A stretch of 62,079 nucleotides of DNA from contig NZ_LR701606.1 of the NCBI RefSeq assembly GCF_902498805.1, positions 1 to 62,079 on the forward strand, in the 5' to 3' direction. The notes under the pieces were generated by a model. It made no database searches, was not told the origin of the DNA, and worked only from the letters and a program-made list of their open reading frames with translations. The DNA is from Imperialibacter sp. EC-SDR9. GTDB lineage: Bacteria; Bacteroidota; Bacteroidia; Cytophagales; Cyclobacteriaceae. Of the stretch, positions 37,847-46,049 are shown piece by piece. Each line of letters opens with the position of its first letter. Position 1 is the first letter of the stretch. The position numbers were made by a program, and so were the translations under genes.

Positions 37847-38772
37847 GCCGCTACATGTTGATTCATCAACGCAATAAAGCAGTCCTCTATATCCGGTGCT
37901 ACCTCCACTATCTCCCAGTTCTCCATCCCCTGAGCGCTGAGGTATTTGGTTAGCTCTTCACTCGTCAGCTTGCCTTTGTCGGACACCACGTGGATGTTTT
38001 CGCCAAATGGATACACCAGTGTGGCCTGCTCCAGCATTCGAAGCGACGAAAGCATGTTGTACTTTTCGTTTGTTTTGATGGCCACAAGAGAGTACGCATA
38101 GGCAGTAGTAATTTTTGCCGGTGTATCGACAGAAAGAATGCGGCCGTCTTGCATGAGGGCCACCCGGTCACAAAGGCTGGCCTCGTCCATGTAGGGAGTG
38201 GATACCAAAATGGTCATTCCTCGTTTTTTCAGCATCTGAAGAATCTCCCAAAACTCGCTTCTCGAAACGGCGTCTACACCAGTTGTAGGCTCATCGAGGA
38301 AAAGAATTTCGGGGCTATGCACAAGTGCACAGCACAGGGCGAGCTTCTGTTTCATTCCACCTGATAGCGCTCCGGCTCTGCGTTTTCTAAAAGGCTCAAT
38401 TTGAGAATAGATATACCTGATATTCTCATAATTCTCTTCCAGCGTGGTGTCATAAATGGAAGCAAACAGATTGATGTTTTCTTCAATACTCAGGTCCTGA
38501 TAAAGAGAAAACCGACCAGGCATATAGCCCATTTTTTTGCGAATTGAAGCATAGTCTCTGGTGACATCAATGCCCAAAACATTTACTTCGCCACTATCGG
38601 GCAGCAACAGCGAAGACATAATCCTGAAAAGTGAAGTTTTGCCAGCACCATCGGGGCCAATTACCCCGAACAGCTCTCCTTTTTTAACATTCAGAGAAAT
38701 TTCCTTTAATGCCTCCACATGGGCATAGGTTTTCACCAGGTTCTTTACAATAACTGCGTTTTGATTTTCCAT
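37843..38772 (-). CDS. ABC transporter ATPase (first half of YbhF-like pair)
   Basis: 309-residue ATPase with Walker A VIGPDGAGKTSLF, canonical signature LSGGMKQKLAL and Walker B FLDEPTTGVDA. The DGAGKTSL variant of Walker A is that of the YbhF N-terminal half. A C-terminal extension of about 80 residues follows the ATPase core. The ATG at 38772 (MENQNAVIVKNLVKTY) is chosen; it lies 4 nt after the adaptor gene stop. The switch residue is in VSTPYMDEASLC, where a Pro replaces the usual His. Confidence 0.94.
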   Translation of the reverse strand: MENQNAVIVKNLVKTYAHVEALKEISLNVKKGELFGVIGPDGAGKTSLFRIMSSLLLPDSGEVNVLGIDVTRDYASIRKKMGYMPGRFSLYQDLSIEENINLFASIYDTTLEENYENIRYIYSQIEPFRKRRAGALSGGMKQKLALCCALVHSPEILFLDEPTTGVDAVSRSEFWEILQMLKKRGMTILVSTPYMDEASLCDRVALMQDGRILSVDTPAKITTAYAYSLVAIKTNEKYNMLSSLRMLEQATLVYPFGENIHVVSDKGKLTSEELTKYLSAQGMENWEIVEVAPDIEDCFIALMNQHVAA

Positions 38773-38776
38773 GACC

Positions 38777-39673
38777 TTAGAATTTAACCTCACCCGGCAT
38801 TCCTATTTTCAATGCCCCATCGTTGGGCACCATCACTTTGATCGCATACACCAAATTGACCCTTTCTTCCCTTGTTTGGATGATTTTCGGCGTGAACTCG
38901 GCTGATGACGAGATCCATGACACCGTTCCTTCATTCTCTTTCAAATTGCCGTCGCTGCCGTCGGTCAGCACCCTCACCTTTTGGCCAATTTTGATGGAGG
39001 CCAACTGCGGTGCATCTACGTAGGCCCTCAGTGTCAATTCCTTCAGGTCGGCTACCTTAAAAAGCGGCTTGCCAAAAGTTACAATCTCACCTGCTTCAGC
39101 ATATTTTGACAGCACCGTTCCTCCCAGCGGGCTTGCCAGCACACTGCGCTGAATTTGATCTTCTATTTGCTCTATCTGCACCTCCAGAGGAGCCAACTCA
39201 GACAACAAGCCTCTGTTGGCTGTGCTTAGCTGGCTTTTGGTGGCGTCAATTCTATTGTTCAGCACCTTCAACTCCCCGTGCAGGTCGTCACGCTGCTTTG
39301 CAGTCGCTGCCCCTTCGGCGAACAGCTTGTCCACCCGTTTGATCTCCCTTTCGAGGTTCTCCTTCTGCTCAAGCAGCACGTCGATCTGTACTTTTTCGTT
39401 TTGAAGCTTACTTCTGATCGCTTGCTTAGAGGCTATGAGTTGCTTTTTCTTCAAATGGAGGCCAAGGGTATCCACCAGTCCAATGGCAGCACCCGCCTTC
39501 ACCTGGCTGCCCTCCTCCACCTTTAGCTGCAGGAGCTTGCCTGTGGCTTCCGAAGAAACCAGCACTTCGGTCGCTTCAAAATTGCCATAAGCATCCGACC
39601 TCTCTTCATTTTTGTTGCATCCTGCCAACCCGATCAGCAGTAATGCACTTGCTGTGTATGTGAAAATTTTCAT
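38777..39673 (-). CDS. HlyD-family periplasmic adaptor lipoprotein (YbhG-like)
   Basis: 298-residue membrane-fusion protein. A lipoprotein signal (LLLIGLAGCNKN, Cys at about 19) tethers it to the inner membrane. It has split biotinyl-lipoyl halves (LKVEEGSQVKAGAAIGLVD and LASPLGGTVLSKYAEAGEIV), a long coiled-coil hairpin (about 75-160) and a beta-barrel domain. It bridges the ABC pump and the TolC-like channel. 12 nt after tolC. Confidence 0.93.
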   Translation of the reverse strand: MKIFTYTASALLLIGLAGCNKNEERSDAYGNFEATEVLVSSEATGKLLQLKVEEGSQVKAGAAIGLVDTLGLHLKKKQLIASKQAIRSKLQNEKVQIDVLLEQKENLEREIKRVDKLFAEGAATAKQRDDLHGELKVLNNRIDATKSQLSTANRGLLSELAPLEVQIEQIEDQIQRSVLASPLGGTVLSKYAEAGEIVTFGKPLFKVADLKELTLRAYVDAPQLASIKIGQKVRVLTDGSDGNLKENEGTVSWISSSAEFTPKIIQTREERVNLVYAIKVMVPNDGALKIGMPGEVKF

Positions 39674-39685
39674 TGCTATAGTTCC

Positions 39686-40957
39686 TTAAAGATTTCCTGT
39701 AAGTGTAAAGTATTGTACCTGATACCATGCCTTGTCGATCTCGTGCATGCGGGCCGTAATTTTTGCCCTTGTAAGCTGATCCAGCGCAGTGATGTAGTCG
39801 GAAGAGGTGACAGTTCCGCCTTCGAGCCTGGCAGCATATTCCCTGACAATTGACTCCTGCAACCTGACGATCTCAGCGTCCCTTTTCATCACCTCGTCAG
39901 AGGCCAACCATTTCTTTCTCCATTGGAGGGTGCCATTTTCGAATTGGCTCATCGCATCGCTGCGGCTGTTTTCGAGCAGCTGCTCCTGAATTTGCAGCTC
40001 TTGCCGCTCCTGCTTGCTGGCTCCCCAGTCGAAAAGTGGCCAGTAAAGCCTTACTCCCGCCATATAGAACCCGCTAAGGTCGGTTTTAAAGAAATTGTAA
40101 GGATTGGGACTACCAAAGCCACCTCTGGCAAAAGCACTTACCTTCGGCTTAGTTCTCGCAGCAATGAGCTCCCCCGCCTGAGAAAGCACAGTTTTCTGCT
40201 CACTCAAATAGCTGAGCTCCGGTCGGTTGATCGTTGCTTCATCCTCCAGTGGAATGGTGCCGCCGGGAAGGGTCAATACTGCATCTACCGAGAGAGGCTG
40301 CCCAAGTTTGTCGCCCAGCATGGCTACAAGCCCTTCTTTTTCTGCCTCCGCAGCTACAAGCTGTTGTTCGATGGAGAGTATTTCCTTTTCGAAGGCGGAC
40401 TTGTCGCTCTGCAAAAGCACTCCGGTAGAAAACCCGGCATCAATCACCTTCTTTCGCTCCAGCAAAGTGTTCCTTGCAGCTTCAAGGTTTTTTTCAGCTT
40501 CCTGAATCCTGAGGATACCAAAATACAAGCTGTTCACAGACTCCTTTACCTTGTACAGATCGACCTCCACTTTCTGCTGATTGGCCGCCAGTTCTCTTTT
40601 GGAAGCTTCTCTCGACTGCCTGACCATGCCGCCGTCGTAAATACTCTGTTCGATGCCCACCGTAGCCTGGTACTGGCTTTTTGGAATTTCCGGCGTTTCA
40701 GCGCCTGGAATACTGAATGGCAATGAAAACACGTCGCTCTGATAGCTCCACTGCCCATTCAGACTCACTTGCGGACGATACGCCAGTCCCAGCCGTTCCT
40801 CTTTGGAAGCAGCCAACTCTCCATAAAGAGCTGCCTGCCCCGAAAGCGGTGTATGCTGAAGTGCCAGCTCGTAGCAGCCCTGCAGGCTGATAGTTTCCTG
40901 GGCGTAAACCCCGGCCACCATCGCCATTGCACTCATTGTTAATACAAACCTCTTCAT
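39686..40957 (-). CDS. TolC-family outer-membrane efflux channel
   Basis: 423-residue OEP-family protein with signal peptide (MKRFVLTMSAMAMVAGVYAQ) and two long helical repeats (about 85-190 and 300-410) typical of TolC. Together with the adaptor and ABC subunits it completes a tripartite exporter. It begins 1 nt after the tetR stop, so the regulator heads its own operon. Confidence 0.93.
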   Translation of the reverse strand: MKRFVLTMSAMAMVAGVYAQETISLQGCYELALQHTPLSGQAALYGELAASKEERLGLAYRPQVSLNGQWSYQSDVFSLPFSIPGAETPEIPKSQYQATVGIEQSIYDGGMVRQSREASKRELAANQQKVEVDLYKVKESVNSLYFGILRIQEAEKNLEAARNTLLERKKVIDAGFSTGVLLQSDKSAFEKEILSIEQQLVAAEAEKEGLVAMLGDKLGQPLSVDAVLTLPGGTIPLEDEATINRPELSYLSEQKTVLSQAGELIAARTKPKVSAFARGGFGSPNPYNFFKTDLSGFYMAGVRLYWPLFDWGASKQERQELQIQEQLLENSRSDAMSQFENGTLQWRKKWLASDEVMKRDAEIVRLQESIVREYAARLEGGTVTSSDYITALDQLTRAKITARMHEIDKAWYQVQYFTLTGNL

Positions 40958-40958
40958 A

Positions 40959-41579
40959 TTATTCGTTTGTTGATTTGTCAGTTAAATAGTTCCAAATGAT
41001 CACCGGAACTTCCTTTTTTCTTCTCTCAAGAAATTTGTTATAGTCTTCTTCACTAAGTCCGAAGACCGGCCTGAGAATAGGCTTTGCAATGACAGGAAAA
41101 ACGCACAGCCCCATGATAGAGCTGATGAGATCCACTGGTTCTATAGGTCTTATGGTACCTTTAGCCGCTTCAGCCTTCAATTGCAAACCCAGCCCCAACG
41201 CCACCTGCGAAACTTGCGAACCAATTTTACCAAACAGCTTTTCGGGGTTTCTTGAAATTTCGTTGATGACAAAAAGAGGCATGAAGGGATTGTTCTTCAT
41301 CAGTTCCACATAGTGCTCCACAAACTGCATCAACTTTTCTTTTAGGGGCATTTCCTTCCCAAGAATACCAAACAGGGCCGGGCCATTTGACTGGAGTGTC
41401 TCCATGAAAACCCTTTCGAAAAGCAAGTCTTTGGACCTGAAATAGTAGTGCAGCAATGCTTTGTTGATGTCGGCCTTGTCAGCAATTTCCTGCATTCTCG
41501 CTCCCGCCATTCCCTGTTGAATGAATACCTCCCTGGCGGCTTCCAGTATCTTTCTTTCTGTACTTACATCCTTCGTCAT
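40959..41579 (-). CDS. TetR-family repressor of the export operon
   Basis: 206 residues: N-terminal TetR helix-turn-helix (ILEAAREVFIQQGMAGARMQEIADKADINKALLHYYFRSKDLLFERVF) and a ligand-binding C-terminal domain. The gene order tetR-channel-adaptor-ATPases-permeases resembles CecR(YbiH)-YbhGFSR of E. coli. A symmetric operator sits directly upstream, so autorepression of the whole operon is inferred. The TATATTTG -7 box is only 4 nt from the ATG, which would give an almost leaderless mRNA. Confidence 0.94.
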   Translation of the reverse strand: MTKDVSTERKILEAAREVFIQQGMAGARMQEIADKADINKALLHYYFRSKDLLFERVFMETLQSNGPALFGILGKEMPLKEKLMQFVEHYVELMKNNPFMPLFVINEISRNPEKLFGKIGSQVSQVALGLGLQLKAEAAKGTIRPIEPVDLISSIMGLCVFPVIAKPILRPVFGLSEEDYNKFLERRKKEVPVIIWNYLTDKSTNE

Positions 41580-41583
41580 GATG

Positions 41584-41591
41584 CAAATATA
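41584..41591 (-). promoter_or_regulatory. -7 element of the tetR export operon
   Basis: TATATTTG on the minus strand, 4 nt before the tetR ATG. No good TTG at 19-21 nt; the expected -33 region lies inside the operator (41599-41640). Confidence 0.5.
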
Positions 41592-41598
41592 CGAAGTC

Positions 41599-41640
41599 TT
41601 AACCGAAAGGTTTAACCAATTGGTTAAATTTTTTGGTTAA
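41599..41640. promoter_or_regulatory. Four-half-site TetR-type operator
   Basis: Two TTAACC half-sites (41599-41604, 41612-41617) are followed by two GGTTAA half-sites (41622-41627, 41635-41640). The spacing is 13 nt on both sides and the array is symmetric about 41619.5. The central TTTAACCAATTGGTTAAA (41611-41628) is a perfect 18-bp palindrome. It covers the -33 region of the tetR promoter. Confidence 0.75.
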
Positions 41641-41736
41641 CAAATGATATTTAATCGTATGTCATTGTCTAACAGTACTTTAAACATATTTTCGATTTTC
41701 TGGCAAAAATAGATTAGATTAATCCTTTAATGATTT

Positions 41737-42048
41737 ATGATGTCGGACAAAATACTCACCAGGCCCTGGACGGAATTTGAGCTCAAGCAAAAGCTCGCCA
41801 AAATGCCTGTGCTCCCTGAGTACAAACTGCTTATTCAGGTGAGGGAAATTCTTCTCGACAGCCGACTGGCCAATGAAAGACTCGACTCACTCATTGAGCT
41901 GATCGAAAAAATACCACTTCACAGGTCTCAGGAAGAAAGAGATATTTTTATTGAGCATCTGCAGAAGGTGCTGGTGGATGTGCGGCTTTCATCGGAACTA
42001 ACAGGAAATGTTGTGAAACTGCTTAGGTCAATAGAAAAGCAATCCTGA
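41737..42048 (+). CDS. Small helical hypothetical protein
   Basis: 103 residues, no signal peptide or TM segment, predicted mainly alpha-helical with several Leu/Ile-rich amphipathic stretches (RLANERLDSLIELIEKI). No family recognised. Starts at ATG 41737 or 41740. It is divergent from the tetR operon, with the operator about 100 bp upstream, so it could be co-regulated. Confidence 0.6.
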   Translation: MMSDKILTRPWTEFELKQKLAKMPVLPEYKLLIQVREILLDSRLANERLDSLIELIEKIPLHRSQEERDIFIEHLQKVLVDVRLSSELTGNVVKLLRSIEKQS

Positions 42049-42272
42049 CTTATTTACGGTTGCCGCTAAAATATTTCGATCTTCACAGTGCTCTTTTTGG
42101 CTCATCTAAAAGACCTGTTTCCATGGTTTTTTCTTGATATTTTCGTATTTTACTAGTGAAAAAAAACAACAGGGTTGAGAAGATATTTTGAAAGCTTTTC
42201 TAATTTTCCCACCTGAAAAATTAAAGTTATACCAAACCAACACAAAACACTCCAGCCCGTCTGGAATGAAAA

Positions 42273-42671
42273 ATGGAAACTCGTGACTTACACCACAAGG
42301 TGATCCTGAAAACAGGACCCAATCAGGCTTATGAAGCCATTCTTGACCCCAAAAAACATAGTGACTTTACTGATAGTCCCGCAGAAAACGACGGAAAAGT
42401 AGGCGGAGAACACAGCGCTTTCGACGGCTACTGTTTTGGTGAAAACGTGGAGCTCTCTTATGGAAAGCGCATTGTGCAAACCTGGCAAGCCGACGAGGAT
42501 GGCTGGCCGGAAGATCACTTCTCCAGGGTCATCTACGAGTTTACGGCAGTTCCCGGCGGCACGCTTCTTACTTTCAAACAGCTTGGTGTGCCCGAAGAAG
42601 TGGCAGACAGCATTGACCAGGGATGGATCGACTACTACTGGGAGCCACTGAAGGCGTATTTTGAGGACTAG
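42273..42671 (+). CDS. SRPBCC (AHSA1-like) domain protein
   Basis: 132 residues matching the START/Bet v1-like AHSA1 pattern: VILKTGPNQAYEAILDPKKHSDFTDSPA at the start, a central GENVELSYGKRIVQTWQADEDGWPEDHFSRV and the closing GWIDYYWEPLKAYFE helix. Such proteins have a hydrophobic pocket, but their ligands are rarely known. Cytosolic. It is 8 nt upstream of the PH-domain gene and probably co-transcribed with it. Confidence 0.85.
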   Translation: METRDLHHKVILKTGPNQAYEAILDPKKHSDFTDSPAENDGKVGGEHSAFDGYCFGENVELSYGKRIVQTWQADEDGWPEDHFSRVIYEFTAVPGGTLLTFKQLGVPEEVADSIDQGWIDYYWEPLKAYFED

Positions 42672-42679
42672 TATCGTTG

Positions 42680-43117
42680 ATGAGGACAAGCTTTCCATCG
42701 AGAAAAGGGCCTATTGTGGGTTTAATATACCTGGGATTGATCTGTTTGCTGTTTTTCCTGATGGGCCTTCCGGCGATAAGAAGTGGGAATCTTATCTTAC
42801 TTTCCATTGGGCTGCTCATTCTGGGAGTATTCGGAATCACATGGTTTGGCATCCGCTATATCATTGAAGAAGGGAACTTGATGGTTAAGATCGGCCCCCT
42901 CATTGAACGAACAATTCCCATCGGCGAGATTTTAACTATCCATAGAAGCTATGAATTGCAGAGTTCGTCCTCCGGCCCCTCGCTGAAAAAATTGAAGGTA
43001 AGGTTCAAGGGTGGGCACGCTTTGATTACCCCAGGGCGGGAAGGAGAATTTCTGGCGGAACTGAAGGCGGTAAATCCACAAATATTTATTGATTTGGAAA
43101 CAGCCACCATGCTTTAA
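42680..43117 (+). CDS. Small membrane protein with bacterial PH-like domain
   Basis: 145 residues: two adjacent TM helices (about 10-32 and 36-58) and a cytoplasmic C-terminal bacterial PH-type domain (YIIEEGNLMVKIGPLIERTIPIGEILTIHRSYE ... LKVRFKGGHALITPGREGEFLAEL). The ATG at 42680 is taken; a TTG directly before it is not needed. Function unknown. Confidence 0.78.
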   Translation: MRTSFPSRKGPIVGLIYLGLICLLFFLMGLPAIRSGNLILLSIGLLILGVFGITWFGIRYIIEEGNLMVKIGPLIERTIPIGEILTIHRSYELQSSSSGPSLKKLKVRFKGGHALITPGREGEFLAELKAVNPQIFIDLETATML

Positions 43118-43205
43118 GCTGGCCCCAGCAGGAGTTTGAAATTCGTCGAGGCTGCCCCCTGCCTACTTTGTTTCAATCAAGAACACTATTCTAGCCATAA
43201 TTCCG

Positions 43206-43213
43206 TACTTTTG
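43206..43213 (+). promoter_or_regulatory. -7 element of purB
   Basis: TACTTTTG matches TAnnTTTG, 18 nt before the purB ATG at 43232. No TTG at normal spacing was found. It supports the downstream start. Confidence 0.45.
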
Positions 43214-43231
43214 CCCCTTCTCTTTTTAAGC

Positions 43232-44575
43232 ATGGATTTAACACATTTAACAGCCATTTCGCCTGTCGACGGCCGCTATAGAAAACAAACGGCTTTGCTG
43301 GCTCCCTACTTCTCAGAATGGGGGCTTATTCGCTACAGACTTCAGGTAGAAGTCGAATATTTCATAGCGCTTTGTGATATACCACTGCCTGCCCTTGGCT
43401 CTTTCCCAAAAGCCAAGTACTCCGAGTTGAGAGCCATTTATAAAGACTTTTCGGAGAAGGATGCGCTGGCCATCAAGGAAATAGAGAAAACGACCAACCA
43501 TGACGTGAAGGCGGTGGAATATTTTATCAAACAGAAGATGGATGCTGCCGGCCTGTCTGCCTATAAAGAATACATCCATTTTGGTCTCACCTCGCAGGAT
43601 ATTAACAATACCGCCATTCCTCTAAGCCTGAAGGAGGCTTTGCAGGAGGTTTACCTGCCCAAATTGAATGAAATAATTGCCTCGCTGGCAGCTATGGCCG
43701 CCGACTGGGAGAAAATACCGATGCTGGCTAAGACACACGGGCAGCCCGCCTCTCCTACTCGTCTTGGCAAAGAAATCAGGGTGTTTCAGGTACGATTGGA
43801 GGAGCAGATAAACGGATTGAAAAACATACCGTTTGCGGCCAAATTTGGCGGTGCTACCGGCAATCTCAATGCCCACCACGTGGCCTTTCCCACCTACGAC
43901 TGGGCTGAGTTTGCCAACGGTTTTGTAGGCAATAGCCTGGGATTGAAAAGGAGCTCTCCCACTACCCAAATTGAGCACTACGACCACATGGCGGCTCTTT
44001 TTGACGGGCTCAAGCGCATCAACACCATCCTGATCGACTTTTCAAGAGACGTGTGGCAGTACATTTCCATGAACTACTTTAAACAGCGAATCAAAGCCGG
44101 TGAGATTGGTTCATCGGCCATGCCACACAAGGTAAATCCAATCGATTTTGAAAATGCGGAGGGGAATCTTGGTATAGCAAATGCCATTTACGAGCACTTG
44201 TCTGCCAAGCTGCCCATTTCAAGGCTGCAAAGAGATCTGACTGACTCAACGGTGCTAAGAAATATTGGCGTGCCCATTGCCCACAGCTATATCTCCCTGC
44301 TTTCGCTGGCAAAGGGCATTGGCAAGCTGGAGCTCAATCAGGCGGCTATTGATGCCGATCTGGAGGACAACTGGGCGGTGGTAGCCGAGGCTATTCAAAC
44401 GGTACTTCGAAGAGAAGGCTTTGCCAATCCATACGAAACGCTAAAAGCACTCACCCGCACCAACGCCAAGATAACGAAGGAGAGCATCAGTACTTTTATC
44501 GATGAGCTTGAGGTAAGCGAAGACATAAAAAAAGAGCTGAGATTGATCAGCCCTTTCAGTTTTACAGGAATCTAA
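43232..44575 (+). CDS. purB: Adenylosuccinate lyase
   Basis: Splits adenylosuccinate to AMP and fumarate, and SAICAR to AICAR, in purine synthesis. The 447 residues include AISPVDGRYRK, TNHDVKAVEYFIK, HFGLTSQDINNTA, KTHGQPASPT and the fumarase/ASL signature GSSAMPHKVNPIDFENAEGN. The ATG at 43232 (MDLTHLTAISPVDGRY) gives the standard N-terminus; in-frame codons from 43136 precede the -7 box and are not used. PurA is 42 kb away. Confidence 0.97.
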   Translation: MDLTHLTAISPVDGRYRKQTALLAPYFSEWGLIRYRLQVEVEYFIALCDIPLPALGSFPKAKYSELRAIYKDFSEKDALAIKEIEKTTNHDVKAVEYFIKQKMDAAGLSAYKEYIHFGLTSQDINNTAIPLSLKEALQEVYLPKLNEIIASLAAMAADWEKIPMLAKTHGQPASPTRLGKEIRVFQVRLEEQINGLKNIPFAAKFGGATGNLNAHHVAFPTYDWAEFANGFVGNSLGLKRSSPTTQIEHYDHMAALFDGLKRINTILIDFSRDVWQYISMNYFKQRIKAGEIGSSAMPHKVNPIDFENAEGNLGIANAIYEHLSAKLPISRLQRDLTDSTVLRNIGVPIAHSYISLLSLAKGIGKLELNQAAIDADLEDNWAVVAEAIQTVLRREGFANPYETLKALTRTNAKITKESISTFIDELEVSEDIKKELRLISPFSFTGI

Positions 44576-44618
44576 GAAGCTGTTGGCTAAAAGCTAACGG
44601 CCAATAAGCAAAAGCTTT

Positions 44619-45311
44619 CTACAATTCCTTGATTCTGATGTTACGGAACCACACTTTGTTGCCGTGATCCTGCAAGGCAATTTTGCCCGTTGATGATTTT
44701 CCGAAAGCTTCCCACTTGGCGAACTTGCTTTCGCTGACCATTTTATCCCAAACGGGGCCGCTGGTAGGGTATTCAACCACTTTCTTTCCATTCATGTAGT
44801 GAGTGGCTTTTCCGTCTTTGATCACCAGTTTTACTTTGTTCCATTCCATCGCTGGCTTGTAAGCTGAGGGGTCGCTGGGGGGGATCATGTCGTACAGAGA
44901 CGTCGCAAGGCGGTTACCATTTTTACCCTGTTTGGCGTCCGGGTGGCGCTCGTTGTCAAGCACCTGCATTTCAGGGCCTGTGTAGTAAGGAGCGTTGTAC
45001 TTGGCGTCTTCTATGCAGTGGAACATGATACCGCTGTTTCCTCCTTCAGAAATTTTCCACTCAAGCTCTAATTCAAAATCGCCGTAGTCCTTGTTAGTAA
45101 CCAGGTCGCCAGCGCCACCGGCAGTCAGCACAATGGCACCATCTTCCACCTGCCATTTCGGATCAACTCCTGATTTATTGTAAATGTGCCACTGATCGAT
45201 GGTTTTTCCATCAAACAAAGAAACCCACTTTCCTTTTTGCGCATTGGCAGCAAAGGAAAAAGAAAGCATCACCATAGCCACGACGCTTAAGCTTTTCATT
45301 ACTTTATTCAT
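44619..45311 (-). CDS. DUF1080 (3-keto-disaccharide hydrolase type) secreted protein
   Basis: 230 residues with signal peptide (VVAMVMLSFSFAANAQ) and one DUF1080 domain, a concanavalin-like beta-sandwich: WVSLFDGKTIDQWHIYNKSG, DFELELEWKISEGGNSGIMFH, YYTGPEMQVLDNERHPDAKQG and WNKVKLVIKDGKATHYMNGKKVVEY. Some members cleave 3-keto-glycosides. ATG at 45311 (MNKVMKSLS) is used. Periplasmic. No sugar dehydrogenase neighbour is seen. Confidence 0.9.
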   Translation of the reverse strand: MNKVMKSLSVVAMVMLSFSFAANAQKGKWVSLFDGKTIDQWHIYNKSGVDPKWQVEDGAIVLTAGGAGDLVTNKDYGDFELELEWKISEGGNSGIMFHCIEDAKYNAPYYTGPEMQVLDNERHPDAKQGKNGNRLATSLYDMIPPSDPSAYKPAMEWNKVKLVIKDGKATHYMNGKKVVEYPTSGPVWDKMVSESKFAKWEAFGKSSTGKIALQDHGNKVWFRNIRIKEL

Positions 45312-45452
45312 ATTGATGTGTTTTGTGCCCAAAAGGCGTTGTTCAACTTCAAAACCCTAAGTAGAAATGATTTTATTTTTTTACCTAGTGAATATACCTA
45401 AATGTACCGAATGAATGGCACATGGTCAATTTTGGCTGTGAAGCGAACCAGA

Positions 45453-45932
45453 TCAAAGTGAGACTGCTTCGATATTAAGTGCCTCCGGAGCTGAACTATC
45501 TCCAATAAAGTCGCCGGTATTAACACGGCAGTCTTCGATCCTGTTCTTTAGTATGAGTTTCCAAAAGGGTGACCGTCGAAATACCAGTCCCGTTTTCACA
45601 AAGAAGTTGTTGGTCATCTTCTTCCACATAGTTTCGTAGCCTGGCTGGCCTTCCTTTAGCAGTACATACTCAAAGCCCATCTTGTGCGTTTCCTGCAGGG
45701 CGCAGGGGTTCCCATACAGCACTCCTTTTGTCTCTGTTATGATAATATAGCGAGGGTATTCTTGTTTTGGGAAATCCTTTTTTGCGTCGTTTTTCTTTTT
45801 TTGCTTCAGCACCCATGAAGGGGAATCCTTGTCTATAGGCTTTTCTTTCGACTGCGCAGTTGCCATGCGTAAGCTTCCCAGAAAGAAAGCTGTAGTCAGT
45901 ATTATTAAAAGAATAGGGAGCCTAAGACGCAT
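45453..45932 (-). CDS. Hypothetical secreted protein
   Basis: 160 residues: N-terminal signal (LPILLIILTTAFFLGSLRMATAQ), then a Lys-rich linker (about 30-50) and a small folded part containing two Cys (PCALQETHKMG and EDCRVNTGD). No family recognised. ATG at 45932 is chosen; codons upstream begin at a TTG and look random. It is divergent from the methyltransferase gene. Confidence 0.65.
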   Translation of the reverse strand: MRLRLPILLIILTTAFFLGSLRMATAQSKEKPIDKDSPSWVLKQKKKNDAKKDFPKQEYPRYIIITETKGVLYGNPCALQETHKMGFEYVLLKEGQPGYETMWKKMTNNFFVKTGLVFRRSPFWKLILKNRIEDCRVNTGDFIGDSSAPEALNIEAVSL

Positions 45933-46011
45933 GGTTTCGAATATACTGGTAATTCTCCTCAATCAATATTTCCTTATTTCGATTCCAAGCTGGTTTGGGC
46001 TTCGAATCTAC

Positions 46012-46019
46012 TATATTTG
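46012..46019 (+). promoter_or_regulatory. -7 element of the methyltransferase gene
   Basis: TATATTTG; the TTG of this box (46017) is in frame with the coding region but cannot be its start if this is the promoter. Supports initiation at 46050. Confidence 0.45.
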
Positions 46020-46049
46020 CAGGCATTTCGGAACCAGATCGCTATAGTT

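Noticed and set aside
37121-38772. Degenerate ABC signature LPLGWKQK as a sign of a dead ATPase
   Set aside because: This variant is usual in the second half of YbhF-type double ATPases, so it is not by itself evidence of inactivity.
39923-40726. Long 267-codon plus-strand frame opposite the tolC-like gene
   Set aside because: Antisense shadow of a clear outer-membrane channel gene; composition is that of a reversed helical protein.
43136-43231. 32 extra N-terminal codons of purB
   Set aside because: They precede the -7 box and do not resemble adenylosuccinate lyase N-termini.
46017-46049. TTG start for the zinc-ribbon methyltransferase
   Set aside because: The TTG is part of the TATATTTG -7 box, so it would not be transcribed.
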